Positions 6,538-13,634 of a DNA stretch of 16,192 bases are shown one piece after another. Numbering within the stretch: the first letter of the stretch is position 1; the number at the start of each line of letters is the position of its first letter. The stretch spans positions 1 to 16,192 of the forward strand of contig QFOL01000061.1 in the NCBI GenBank assembly GCA_003241215.1. The letters run 5' to 3'. The notes under the pieces were generated by a model. The model had not been told where the DNA came from and did not search any database. It saw only the letters and a list, made by a program, of their open reading frames with translations. Position numbers and translations under genes: made by a program. This DNA is from Agrobacterium fabrum. GTDB taxonomy: Bacteria; Pseudomonadota; Alphaproteobacteria; Rhizobiales; Rhizobiaceae.

Positions 6538-6611
6538 AGCGAACAGCGGGGATCGAACCCGCGCCAGCGCTAGTGGGTGACTAGGCCGTTCTGCCATTAA
6601 ACTATGTTCGC
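6538..6611 (-). tRNA. tRNA-Gly-like gene with an abnormal anticodon arm (possible pseudo-tRNA)
   Basis: A cloverleaf is visible on the minus strand. The acceptor is GCGAACA/TGTTCGC (7 of 7), then T8 A9. The D arm GTTTAATGGCAGAAC matches tRNA-Gly. The T arm is GCGGG-TTCGATC-CCCGC (perfect). Glycine identity bases G1-C72, C2-G71 and U73 are present. The anticodon region is 3 nt longer than in the window's normal tRNA-Gly. It folds best as GCCTAG/CTAG-C-GC with a bulged C and loop TCACCCA, which would read as anticodon ACC, with C instead of U at position 33. CCA is not encoded (TCAA). It sits between two element genes. It may be a degenerate tRNA, an unusual functional tRNA or a tRNA mimic. Confidence 0.6.
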
Positions 6612-6637
6612 ATGGGGCGATGGTTGAACACAAAGGA

Positions 6638-6662
6638 ACGTCGGTTTATCCGGCGTTTTTTT
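6638..6662 (+). terminator. Intrinsic terminator on the plus strand
   Basis: ACGTCGG (6638-6644) pairs with CCGGCGT (6650-6656), one pair being a G-U wobble, around a TTTAT loop, and is followed by a seven-T run (6656-6662). It is well formed for plus-strand transcription, although no plus-strand gene precedes it. It overlaps the 3' end of the minus-strand gene at 6646-7128, whose stop codon lies in the loop. Confidence 0.55.
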
Positions 6663-7128
6663 GTGTCGTCTTCCAGCCTTCGCCCATTCTCCTGATCTTG
6701 CCTTCCTTGCTCAGCCGCGCGATCTGCGTGTGCAGGCCGGACGTGATGTCCTTGCCGTATCGACGCTTGATCTCGTTGCCTACGTCGACCGGTCGGATCC
6801 CGGCCTCGCCAGCTTCCAGAATGATCTCGAGGATCATCTGCTTGTGGGTCTTGCCATCGTCGACGGTGGTGACCGTCACTGAGGCCGATTGCGGTGAGGT
6901 CGGTTCATCCGATCCGGCAGACCCGGTGCGCAACAGGCCAGCCTCCTTGATCATCTTCTTCAGAACCTCGATCTGCTTCCTGACGGCGGCGCGCTCCGCT
7001 TCCAGGCGCTCGATCTGTATCTGCGCATCCGAATCCATCCGTGTCAGGTCGTCGAGTTCACCAAAGAGCTTGTCAGCCAGCTTCGACTTGAGTCTTTGTT
7101 CTGTCTCTTTCGCGATGTCAGGTTCCAT
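6646..7128 (-). CDS. Passenger protein: coiled coil plus winged-helix-like domain, unknown function
   Basis: 160 residues. Residues about 5-65 form a long charged helix with heptad character (EELxxLxx-type spacing, RLEAERAAVRKQIEVLKKMI). A Ser/Thr-rich linker follows (about 72-95). Residues about 97-150 resemble a winged helix (KQMILEIILEAGEAGIRPVD, VGNEIKRRYG, HTQIARLSKEGKIRRMGEGW). This last pattern, ending with a basic wing, is usual in DNA-binding domains. The start is set by ATG 7128, with small palindromes at 7139-7151 and 7178-7189 just upstream that could be operators. It lies upstream of the tRNA-like sequence and transposase on the same strand. A role in control or assembly of transposition is inferred. 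Confidence 0.75.
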   Translation of the reverse strand: MEPDIAKETEQRLKSKLADKLFGELDDLTRMDSDAQIQIERLEAERAAVRKQIEVLKKMIKEAGLLRTGSAGSDEPTSPQSASVTVTTVDDGKTHKQMILEIILEAGEAGIRPVDVGNEIKRRYGKDITSGLHTQIARLSKEGKIRRMGEGWKTTQKNAG

Positions 7129-7138
7129 GTCTCGATCC

Positions 7139-7151
7139 TGTCAGTGTGACA
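7139..7151. promoter_or_regulatory. Palindrome TGTCA-GTG-TGACA before a passenger gene
   Basis: Perfect 5-bp arms around GTG, 11 nt upstream of ATG 7128 (minus strand). A second perfect palindrome, CCTGT-CA-ACAGG, lies at 7178-7189. Position and symmetry suit a repressor site, possibly for one of the element's own HTH proteins; this is unproven. Confidence 0.35.
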
Positions 7152-7244
7152 AGGACCGGTTTACCAGGAGTCTGATGCCTGTCAACAGGATTCGATATGA
7201 ATATAGGAAACTGACATCGCGAAAAATTTGGAGCGACCCGAAGG

Positions 7245-7505
7245 TTACTCGTACACTTCAAGCTCGATTCGGCCGCCAGATAGTTGAGTTATCACGAGCA
7301 TTGCCTCGCCTTTCGGGCGCTGTTTATTGATGAAATCAAGAGCTTCCTGCCTAGTGGGGAATGACTCCTTAAAGAACCTCTGGCCAACGGATCCGCCTTT
7401 GGAGTGGCTGGTTGCAGATTTCAGTTTGAACGCCCCGAATTCCTCAACGAGGGGATAGCTTGTAAACGGCGCGTCAATCTTCAGCGAGCTGATGAGCTTC
7501 AACAT
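7245..7505 (-). CDS. Small passenger protein of unknown function
   Basis: 86 residues from ATG 7505, with AAGGA about 10 nt upstream. It is mixed in character, with no membrane segment or signal peptide. Visible stretches are SYPLVEEFGAFKLKSATSH, a central FFKESFPTRQEALDFINKQR, and a strand-like end AMLVITQLSGGRIELEVYE. The alternating strands and one helix suggest a small alpha/beta domain. I do not recognise the family. It is the right-most gene of the element and the first of its minus-strand series, 116 nt ahead of the coiled-coil gene. A 7-bp hairpin lies 56 nt upstream. Confidence 0.65.
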   Translation of the reverse strand: MLKLISSLKIDAPFTSYPLVEEFGAFKLKSATSHSKGGSVGQRFFKESFPTRQEALDFINKQRPKGEAMLVITQLSGGRIELEVYE

Positions 7506-7560
7506 TTGCGGTGTCCTTATCCATTGAACTGGTGTTGAAGCATCAAGAGAACCTGTCTTC

Positions 7561-7582
7561 CTGCAAGATTCGAGGCTTGCAG
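7561..7582. promoter_or_regulatory. Inverted repeat CTGCAAG/CTTGCAG upstream of the 86-aa gene
   Basis: CTGCAAG (7561-7567) and CTTGCAG (7576-7582) pair perfectly around 8 nt, between the right terminal repeat and ATG 7505. It could be an operator or a leader hairpin of the element's minus-strand transcript. Confidence 0.35.
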
Positions 7583-7639
7583 CGGTTTATGGGGACCTTT
7601 GATCTATGGGTAAAATTGATCTGAGAGTCGTCTACGTGC

Positions 7640-7657
7640 GTCAGCTACATAATGCCG
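7640..7657 (-). repeat. Right terminal inverted repeat
   Basis: The reverse complement of this segment is CGGCATTATGTAGCTGAC, identical to the left end at 4219-4236. Confidence 0.95.
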
Positions 7658-7665
7658 CGGAAATG
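7658..7665. repeat. Target site duplication, right copy (CGGAAATG)
   Basis: Second copy of the octamer at 4211-4218, abutting the right terminal repeat and continuing into glycosyltransferase coding sequence. Confidence 0.93.
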
Positions 7666-8973
7666 GTTGGAGGTGCCACCAAGCGGTATTGGCAGCTTCT
7701 GCGCAGCGAGAACGGGCAACAGGCAACGGAACAGGCCTGAATATTCCAATGCAAAACATGCGCTTAGCCAGGAGGATTGCGCATTGCTGATGATAAGCGG
7801 CGCCTGCAGGCATGCCACCTCGTCCGGCTGCTCGCGGAAGCTGGCATGGGCTTCGCGCAATTGCTGCGGATGCGGTCGGTCCTCGGCGTCGTAGACGGCA
7901 ATGAATGTGCCGCGCGCGCCGGAAAGCGCATAGGTCAACGCCTTGGGTTTGGTACGCGGCAGGGAGGGAGGCACCCTTACAAGCTCGATATGTGGACCGG
8001 GATCTGCCCGCTGGATGGCTTCGATCGTTGCGTCGTCGTCCGCCTCGCAGACGAGCTTGATGTCGAGCCGGGATTTCGGCCAGTCCAGCCGTTCCAGCGC
8101 GCCGACAAGCTGTCCAACGACCGCTTCTTCTCGATAAAGCGCCACGAGCACGGTATAGACCGGCAGTTCTCCGTCATGCTGGAACGGCAGAACGGCTCCC
8201 GCCTCGCTTTCCCCGGGAGCGTGGATGAGCGCAAACAGCCTGAAAAGCAGCGTGGAGAGATAAAGCAGCGTCAGGGCGATGTGAATAAAGGCCAGCGCTG
8301 CCTGCGTATAAAACAGCAGCGAAAGAATGAGCAGGGTCACGAGCACGCCGCTCACGAAACCCTGCTGGCCGTGCAGCGTGATTCTGGCGGAATGCTGTGG
8401 CGCCGCGTTGAAAAGCTGATGACGCGTCTCAAGGCAGCGGCGTGTTTCACCGGCCTTCCAGATTGCGCTGCGCATGGCCTGCGGCGTGGTCACGGCTAGT
8501 TCGCCGAAAAGATGCGGGTGCTGATCGAGTATGCTTCTCAGCATTTCCATGCGTCCCAGCTCGGGCACGATCAGCAGCACTGCTTTGCCATTCAGCGGCG
8601 TCAGCCGTAGCAATCGCGGTTCGGCAAGTTGCAGGTCCAGATGAGTGACATCCGTTACCCGGCCGGGATCGATTTCTGAAAGAAACGGCAATCGCAAAAA
8701 TCTGGCAAAGGCACCGTAATACGCATTCGTATCGACGAGACCGCTCGCCAGGAGTTCATCCTCGACGGTTGAGCCGTTTTTCAGGGCCTGTTCTTTGAAA
8801 GTGTTGATATAGGGCTTTCCAAATCCAAGCGAGGTGAGGAAGCGCGTTGGTCCGGGTGCATCCGGCTCGATGGCGGACTGGAATGGATTGCCGTCGATGG
8901 ACGAAAATACAATTTTTCGCCCCGCTGGCGTCGTGCGAAACGATTCTCGTGTATATTGCCTAAAATGATCCAT
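7658..8973 (-). pseudogene. Glycosyltransferase family 2, 5' part, severed by the IS1595-type element
   Basis: The first 438-439 codons of a 645-codon gene. Residues about 45-150 resemble the N-terminal domain of type II secretion ATPases (MshEN-like: LLASGLVDTNAYYGAFARFL, then LPFL). Two membrane spans follow at about 205-250, then a GT2 domain from about 270. That domain has the nucleotide-binding CEADDD (309-314) and DAED (362-365). The break falls just before TED and QxxRW. The intact protein would be an inner-membrane processive-type glycosyltransferase, probably adding sugars to the polysaccharide handled by the neighbouring flippase and polymerase. The frame now runs into the repeat and stops after RGIM. 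No strong ribosome-binding site is seen before ATG 8973. Confidence 0.9.
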
Positions 8974-9026
8974 GCATCGCCGCCGCCGTCATGGTAATGC
9001 CCCACTTCCTGATATGGACAGTATAG

Positions 9027-9905
9027 ATGAGAATGACGAATGTAACGCGGAATGTAGTTCTTGTTTTTACTTTAGTTTTTTCTTTACAATTTGTTGGTTT
9101 TTTAAGGGAAATTCATGCCGAGGGCCTCTCGGATGGAAACCGCATGCCGGTGCTTTTCGATGCGCAGGAGCGGTTTCCGGGAGGCGATCTTTCGTCCATT
9201 CCGCGGATCAGATTTCTGATGTCGGTTGATTTTCCGCCCTTCAATTTTACCGATCAGGAGGGCCGGCTGGCGGGTTTCCATGTCGATCTGGTCCGCGAAA
9301 TCTGTGCTCAGCTGAAGGTGGAAAGCAAGTGCCAGGTGCAGGCCCTGCCATTTGACGAGCTGGAGGCGGCACTGGAAATGGGAGAGGGGGAAGCGGTGAT
9401 TTCCGGCATCGCCACCACCGCCGACCTGCGCAAGAGTTTCACCTTCTCGCGCCCTTATCTGCTGTTGCCGGCCCGTCTTGCTGTCAACAAGGCCGCGAAA
9501 TTTTCCGGATCCGGTGCCGACGCCCTGTCGGGAAAGAAGGTGGGTGTCGTTACGGGCTCGCGGCACGAACAGATGCTCAAGGCATTTTTTCCCAAAGCCA
9601 TGGCTGAAGGTTTCGAGGGCTACGACCCCATGTATGAAGCCCTGAAGACGGGCAAGGTGGACGCCATTTTTGCCGACGGCCTGCGCCTGCCCTTCTGGGT
9701 TTCGGGCAGCGCTTCCGAGGGTTGCTGCGCTCTCTTCGGCGGGCCTTACATGTCGGACAGGTTTCTTGGTGAGGGCCTTTCCATCATGGCCGTCGATCCG
9801 GACAATGTGCTTGTGCCGGCCTTTGACCAGGCGCTTGCCGCGCTTTCCCGCAATGGCCGGCTGGAGGAAATCTACCGCCGTTATTTCCCCTACGGACTTT
9901 ATTAG
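9027..9905 (+). CDS. Periplasmic solute-binding protein, family 3 (SBP_bac_3)
   Basis: 292 residues. The N terminus is a signal peptide: a basic start (MRMTNVTRNV), a hydrophobic core to about residue 25 and a cleavage region near EIHAEG. The mature part has the family-3 fold: IRFLMSVDFPPFNFTDQEGR, GFHVDLVREI, ISGIATTADLRKSFTFSRPY, GKKVGVVTGS, and a C-terminal NGRLEEIYRRYFP. This family binds amino acids or related small molecules, usually for an ABC importer, but no permease or ATPase gene is nearby. The gene is divergent from the glycosyltransferase (53-nt gap) and sits inside a polysaccharide locus. A sensory or regulatory role is therefore as likely as transport; that is inference. Confidence 0.85.
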   Translation: MRMTNVTRNVVLVFTLVFSLQFVGFLREIHAEGLSDGNRMPVLFDAQERFPGGDLSSIPRIRFLMSVDFPPFNFTDQEGRLAGFHVDLVREICAQLKVESKCQVQALPFDELEAALEMGEGEAVISGIATTADLRKSFTFSRPYLLLPARLAVNKAAKFSGSGADALSGKKVGVVTGSRHEQMLKAFFPKAMAEGFEGYDPMYEALKTGKVDAIFADGLRLPFWVSGSASEGCCALFGGPYMSDRFLGEGLSIMAVDPDNVLVPAFDQALAALSRNGRLEEIYRRYFPYGLY

Positions 9906-9941
9906 AGCAGTGACTGGCCGGATTGGGCTCCGGCCAGTGCG

Positions 9942-11234
9942 TTATTTGGCGGGTGCAAAAGCCTCGCCATCGCGGCGCAATCGCAGAAGCGCGATCCAAA
10001 CGGCGGCGGCGATGGCGGTTTCCACGATGAAGTAGCTGCCGATCGTTCCTGAAATGCTGAAGGACCAGGTGAAGAGGGCGACCACGACGGAGCCGATGAG
10101 ATTGCCGCTGTTCCATATCTTGGCGCGAATATCCTGTCGCCCGGAAGCGCCGAGTGCCTCAAGCGCCGTTGCGGCAACCGCCATCGGCAGCACCGCCCAG
10201 CAGAGAACACGGGTTATGACGGGCAGCGAGACATATTCGTCTCCAAACAGCAGGGGCAGGAAGGGTGCGATGATGAAGATCGCCAACGCGCTGCCGGCCG
10301 CGATGAAAAGAGCGGCCTTCAGGACATTATAGGCGCGTTCTATGGTCTTGCCGATGCCCTGCAGGGCGGCGGAGGCCGAACCCGGATAGATCAGGCGGTT
10401 GAGAGCTTCTACGGAGAGGTAGGAACTGTCGAGAATACGACGGGCGATGGAGTAGCTGCCCAGAACCTCGGCGCTGGCGATGGCGCCGAGAACGAGAATA
10501 TCGGCATTGCCACGCACGGCCTTGAACAGGAACTGGGTGGAAAACAGGACGCCGATGCGGATTTCTTCGCGAACGATCCGAAACACCGGCCGGCCGAGCC
10601 TGCCGATCGCCTTGACCGAGATAACGGCGGCAATCGTGTGTGCGGCAAGGTTCCACAGGGCCCAGGCCTCGACTGTTTCCACCTTGAAGACAAGGCATGC
10701 GACCACGGCGGCAATCGTGCGGGCCACGGCAAACATGACTTCCAGCTTGTTGGCGGAGGCAAAATCGGAATGGGCGATGAAGCTCTGCGTGGAAAGCGAA
10801 ATGACCTTCAGAAGAACGAGGTTCGTCACCAGGATCAGGAAAGTGGTGATGAGCGTGTGCAGCAGGGTTTCCGAGGTGGGGAAAAACACCGGGATCGTTA
10901 TCATGCCGAGGATGGTCAGCACCACACCGGTGGCGGCGCTCAGGAGATAGCTGTGGCCGAGCATGACGGGAAACATGCTGCGATCCTGCGCCACGCGGCG
11001 GATGAGCGATTCCTGCGAGCCGATGCCGCAGATCTGCACACCGAGATTGGTGACGGCCGTGATGGAGGCGTAAAGCGCGAATTGTTCGACGCCGAGATGG
11101 CGGGCAAGCAGGGCAAATGTCAAAAGCTGGGCGGCGCTCGACATCAGCAGCGCCCCCCCGGATGCCATGTAGTTCAATCCCAGTCTCACCAGATGGCCGA
11201 ACCGCGGCGTATTCAATGACACCTCATTCTCCAT
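9942..11234 (-). CDS. Polysaccharide flippase (Wzx/MATE-like, MOP superfamily)
   Basis: 430 residues from ATG 11234 (MENEVSLNTP). An in-frame TTG at 11285 would add 17 residues but is less likely as a start. It is strongly hydrophobic with about 12 membrane helices in the pattern of the polysaccharide-transport family. The opening is GALLMSSAAQLLTFALLARH with HLGVEQFALYAS, a typical Wzx start. A later SYSIARRILD segment also fits. It would flip lipid-linked repeat units across the inner membrane for polymerisation by the neighbouring ExoQ-like protein. It is oriented opposite to the polymerase, with a 336-nt intergenic region between their starts that probably holds both promoters. No clear Shine-Dalgarno is seen. 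Confidence 0.88.
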   Translation of the reverse strand: MENEVSLNTPRFGHLVRLGLNYMASGGALLMSSAAQLLTFALLARHLGVEQFALYASITAVTNLGVQICGIGSQESLIRRVAQDRSMFPVMLGHSYLLSAATGVVLTILGMITIPVFFPTSETLLHTLITTFLILVTNLVLLKVISLSTQSFIAHSDFASANKLEVMFAVARTIAAVVACLVFKVETVEAWALWNLAAHTIAAVISVKAIGRLGRPVFRIVREEIRIGVLFSTQFLFKAVRGNADILVLGAIASAEVLGSYSIARRILDSSYLSVEALNRLIYPGSASAALQGIGKTIERAYNVLKAALFIAAGSALAIFIIAPFLPLLFGDEYVSLPVITRVLCWAVLPMAVAATALEALGASGRQDIRAKIWNSGNLIGSVVVALFTWSFSISGTIGSYFIVETAIAAAVWIALLRLRRDGEAFAPAK

Positions 11235-11570
11235 GTTTTTTCGACATTGCCGGGCAAATTCAAAGATAACCGCCCTGCCTTGCAATAGTTTGCGAACTGA
11301 AAAGGCCGGTGACCGGCCAGTAAACTGAATGCCAGTAATCCGAATGAATGACAGTTTCTCCTGTCTTAGCCGTCTTGAGGTAAGAGAGGGTTAAAGCAAT
11401 TGCACAATAATGATGATAATCACCGTTTATGGTTATTTGGACATGGCCCGGTTTCCAAGGGTTTTGTTATTCATCACAGGGCAGGCCGATGATCCGATTT
11501 TCCGTTCCCGATGCAGGCGACCATGCCGCGTTTTGCTGACACGCAGTCGGTTTCTGCGGGAGGTAACGCC
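11235..11570. promoter_or_regulatory. Divergent intergenic region between flippase and polymerase genes
   Basis: No gene is supported here. The middle (about 11390-11440) is locally AT-rich, with GATAAT at 11415-11420, a possible -10 for the polymerase gene, but no good -35 at the right distance. GGGAGG directly before 11571 is the polymerase ribosome-binding site. Confidence 0.35.
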
Positions 11571-12818
11571 ATGTCGCTTTCGGGTAGCCGTCGCGACGCG
11601 ATTTTTTTCGTCGTCACGATGCTCTATATCTGGATTTCAGTCGCACCTTTCGAAAGTCTTGCGGTTCCAGCGGTGCCGCGCGCCGCCGCAAACCAGCTGA
11701 CCGGTCTGGTGATCGCGCTGCTCCTGGGAGTATTTGCCCTGCGGCACCGGCTGACCGGGCTGCTGCTGCGACCGCGTCTGCCCATTTTGCTGTTGTTTTC
11801 CTGGCTGTTGATCTGCTCGGTGCTCGGTGAACAGTCCGGCACCTCGCTGCAACGCCTGATCTTCACGGCGCTTCTGTGCTTCATCACCAGCGTCCTGGTG
11901 GTCATGCCAAGGGACCGACGGCAATTCGACCGGATGATGGCTGTTTTCGCCATCATCCTGCTCGCGCTTTGTTATTTCGGGGTGATCTTCCTGCGTTCGC
12001 GCTCAATCCATCAACCTTTCGATCTCGATGAAAAAGCCCTTGCGGGCGACTGGCGCGGCATTTTCAACCACAAGAACGCCGCAGCGCCTGCCATGATCAT
12101 CCTTTTCATGGTCGGGCTTTATCTGCGCAACGCCTGGTCTACGGTCGGCGGCATTGCAATCGCGCTGCTGGCGGGGTTCTTCCTCTGGAAAACCAACGGA
12201 AAAACCGCCGCCATGCTGTTACCCGTCACCATTGCGCTGGTCTGGCTCATGGAGAGACAGGCGGGACGCACATTGCTGATGATCGGTGGGCTTCTCACCT
12301 TCCTCAACATCGTCGCAGTCGGTTCCACCTATTTTCCAAGCATCCAGAATCTGGTCGAAAGTCTGGGGATCGATTCCACCTTCACCGGCCGGACCGACAT
12401 ATGGCGCCTGTCCTTCGACACCTTTGCGCAGTCGCCGATCTTCGGGCAGGGTTTCCAGGCGTTCTGGACAAGCGACCGGCTTTTATCGCAGGCCGATATT
12501 GCCGGAACCTGGGCAGTCACGGCTTTCCATGCCCATAATGGTTATGTCGAAAGCCTGCTGAATGGCGGCCTGCCGGCCTTTATCCTCACCATCATATGGC
12601 TCGTCATCATCCCCGCAAATGATTTCCGCACGGCGGTGGACAGGGGAACGGATCCGGGTCTGACTCGACTTTTCGGACGAATCTGGGTGTATGCCCTGCT
12701 TTCTTCGTGTCTTGAGAGTAATTTCTTTACCGGAACCGGGCCTATCTGGTCTTCTCTTCTGATCGCAATCTATTGTTTGAGGCATCAGGCTTACGACATA
12801 CTTGAACAGGGGCAGTAA
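11571..12818 (+). CDS. O-antigen ligase/polymerase family protein (Wzy/ExoQ-like)
   Basis: 415 residues from ATG 11571, chosen because GGGAGG lies 7 nt upstream; an upstream ATG at 11511 lacks this. It is a polytopic inner-membrane protein with about ten spans. The Wzy_C signature region is present: DWRGIFNHKNAAAP, then FTGRTDIWRLSFD, and the periplasmic HAHNGYVESLLNGG. These match ExoQ-type exopolysaccharide polymerases and O-antigen ligases. It would join flipped repeat units at the periplasmic face. The deacetylase gene follows 26 nt downstream in the same direction, so the two are probably one operon. The specific polymer cannot be named from sequence. Confidence 0.88.
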   Translation: MSLSGSRRDAIFFVVTMLYIWISVAPFESLAVPAVPRAAANQLTGLVIALLLGVFALRHRLTGLLLRPRLPILLLFSWLLICSVLGEQSGTSLQRLIFTALLCFITSVLVVMPRDRRQFDRMMAVFAIILLALCYFGVIFLRSRSIHQPFDLDEKALAGDWRGIFNHKNAAAPAMIILFMVGLYLRNAWSTVGGIAIALLAGFFLWKTNGKTAAMLLPVTIALVWLMERQAGRTLLMIGGLLTFLNIVAVGSTYFPSIQNLVESLGIDSTFTGRTDIWRLSFDTFAQSPIFGQGFQAFWTSDRLLSQADIAGTWAVTAFHAHNGYVESLLNGGLPAFILTIIWLVIIPANDFRTAVDRGTDPGLTRLFGRIWVYALLSSCLESNFFTGTGPIWSSLLIAIYCLRHQAYDILEQGQ

Positions 12819-12844
12819 CTTGTTGACAGGCCGGGGGGCTATGT

Positions 12845-13597
12845 ATGACGCAGAAAATCGGGACGATCGCAGACCGGGTCAATAACCGGCTCGTGCGATA
12901 TTTTCCGGGACCGGCGGTGCGGATCGAAACCTCCGGGCCGATCGTTTCCTTCACATTCGATGATGTGCCGGCGACTGCCTGGACAAATGGAGCCCGCATT
13001 CTCGAGGATGAGGGCGTTCGCGGGACATTTTACATTGCAGGCACTTTTATCGACGGGCACAACGAACAGCAGGAAATGATTTCCGCGAAAGGCTGCTCGG
13101 AGCTTGCCGCGGCTGGCCACGAGCTTGCCTGCCACACCTATTCCCATCGCAAGCTTTCGAGTTTTTCACGGCGCGGGCTTGCGGAAGACCTCGATCGCAA
13201 TGACAGCGTGCTCGGCTTTTTCGACGGAAAACGCCACAGGCAGAATTTTTCCGTTCCTTTCGGCATGGCCTCACCGATCATGCAGCCGCTGTTGCGGCGT
13301 AGGTTCAGAACCGCGCGCGGCATCATGCCCGGCATTAACCGGGGCGGCATCGATCCGCATAATCTTGCCGCCGTGGAACTGCGCTCGGATCGAAATTATC
13401 TCGATGCCGCCGATCGCTGGCTTGATGAGGCTTTGCAAAATGGCGGCTGGCTCGTCATTTTTACCCATGATGTTTCGGCGACACCGAGTTTTTACGGTTG
13501 CCCGGAAGAGAGATTCCGGGGTCTTGTTCGCCGGGCGACATCCGGAGGGGCGAAAGTCATGACGGTGGACGCCGCCGCAAGCGCGCTCGGACTCTGA
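12845..13597 (+). CDS. Polysaccharide deacetylase (NodB-homology, carbohydrate esterase 4)
   Basis: 250 residues from ATG 12845, preceded by a GGGGGG tract. NodB motifs are visible. Motif 1 is TFDD (catalytic base Asp39, metal ligand Asp40). Motif 2 is HTYSH (His97 and His101, metal ligands). Motif 3 is FSVPFG (135-140), which lacks the usual Arg of R-x-x-P-[FY]. The last is FTHDV near residue 200. It would remove N- or O-acetyl groups from the polymer. There is no signal peptide, so a cytoplasmic substrate such as the lipid-linked unit is possible. It lies 26 nt downstream of the polymerase gene. Confidence 0.87.
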   Translation: MTQKIGTIADRVNNRLVRYFPGPAVRIETSGPIVSFTFDDVPATAWTNGARILEDEGVRGTFYIAGTFIDGHNEQQEMISAKGCSELAAAGHELACHTYSHRKLSSFSRRGLAEDLDRNDSVLGFFDGKRHRQNFSVPFGMASPIMQPLLRRRFRTARGIMPGINRGGIDPHNLAAVELRSDRNYLDAADRWLDEALQNGGWLVIFTHDVSATPSFYGCPEERFRGLVRRATSGGAKVMTVDAAASALGL

Positions 13598-13634
13598 GCA
13601 TGTTGCGGTAGATTACGGCAGCTTTTCAAAGGGC

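Larger units (their letters stand above)
4219..7657. mobile_element. IS1595-family element with passenger genes and a tRNA-like sequence (3,439 bp)
   Basis: Bounded by perfect 18-bp inverted repeats CGGCATTATGTAGCTGAC and 8-bp target duplications. It carries an ISXO2-like transposase (5288-6286). It also carries four further protein genes: a plus-strand coiled-coil protein at 4287-4772, and minus-strand genes at 4769-5245, 6646-7128 and 7245-7505. A tRNA-Gly-like sequence lies at 6538-6611. IS1595 elements are known to include forms with passenger genes, so the architecture fits. A plain family member would be far shorter than 3.4 kb. It interrupts a polysaccharide glycosyltransferase gene, whose frame is restored exactly on removal, so the insertion is recent and both ends are intact. 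Confidence 0.93.

Noticed and set aside
7777..8499. 240-codon open frame antisense to the glycosyltransferase 5' part
   Set aside because: The coding strand has strong GT2 motifs; the mirror frame has no family resemblance.
10638..11219. Open frame antisense to the flippase
   Set aside because: Highly charged product (many His, Asp, Gly, Gln) typical of the complement of a hydrophobic membrane protein gene.
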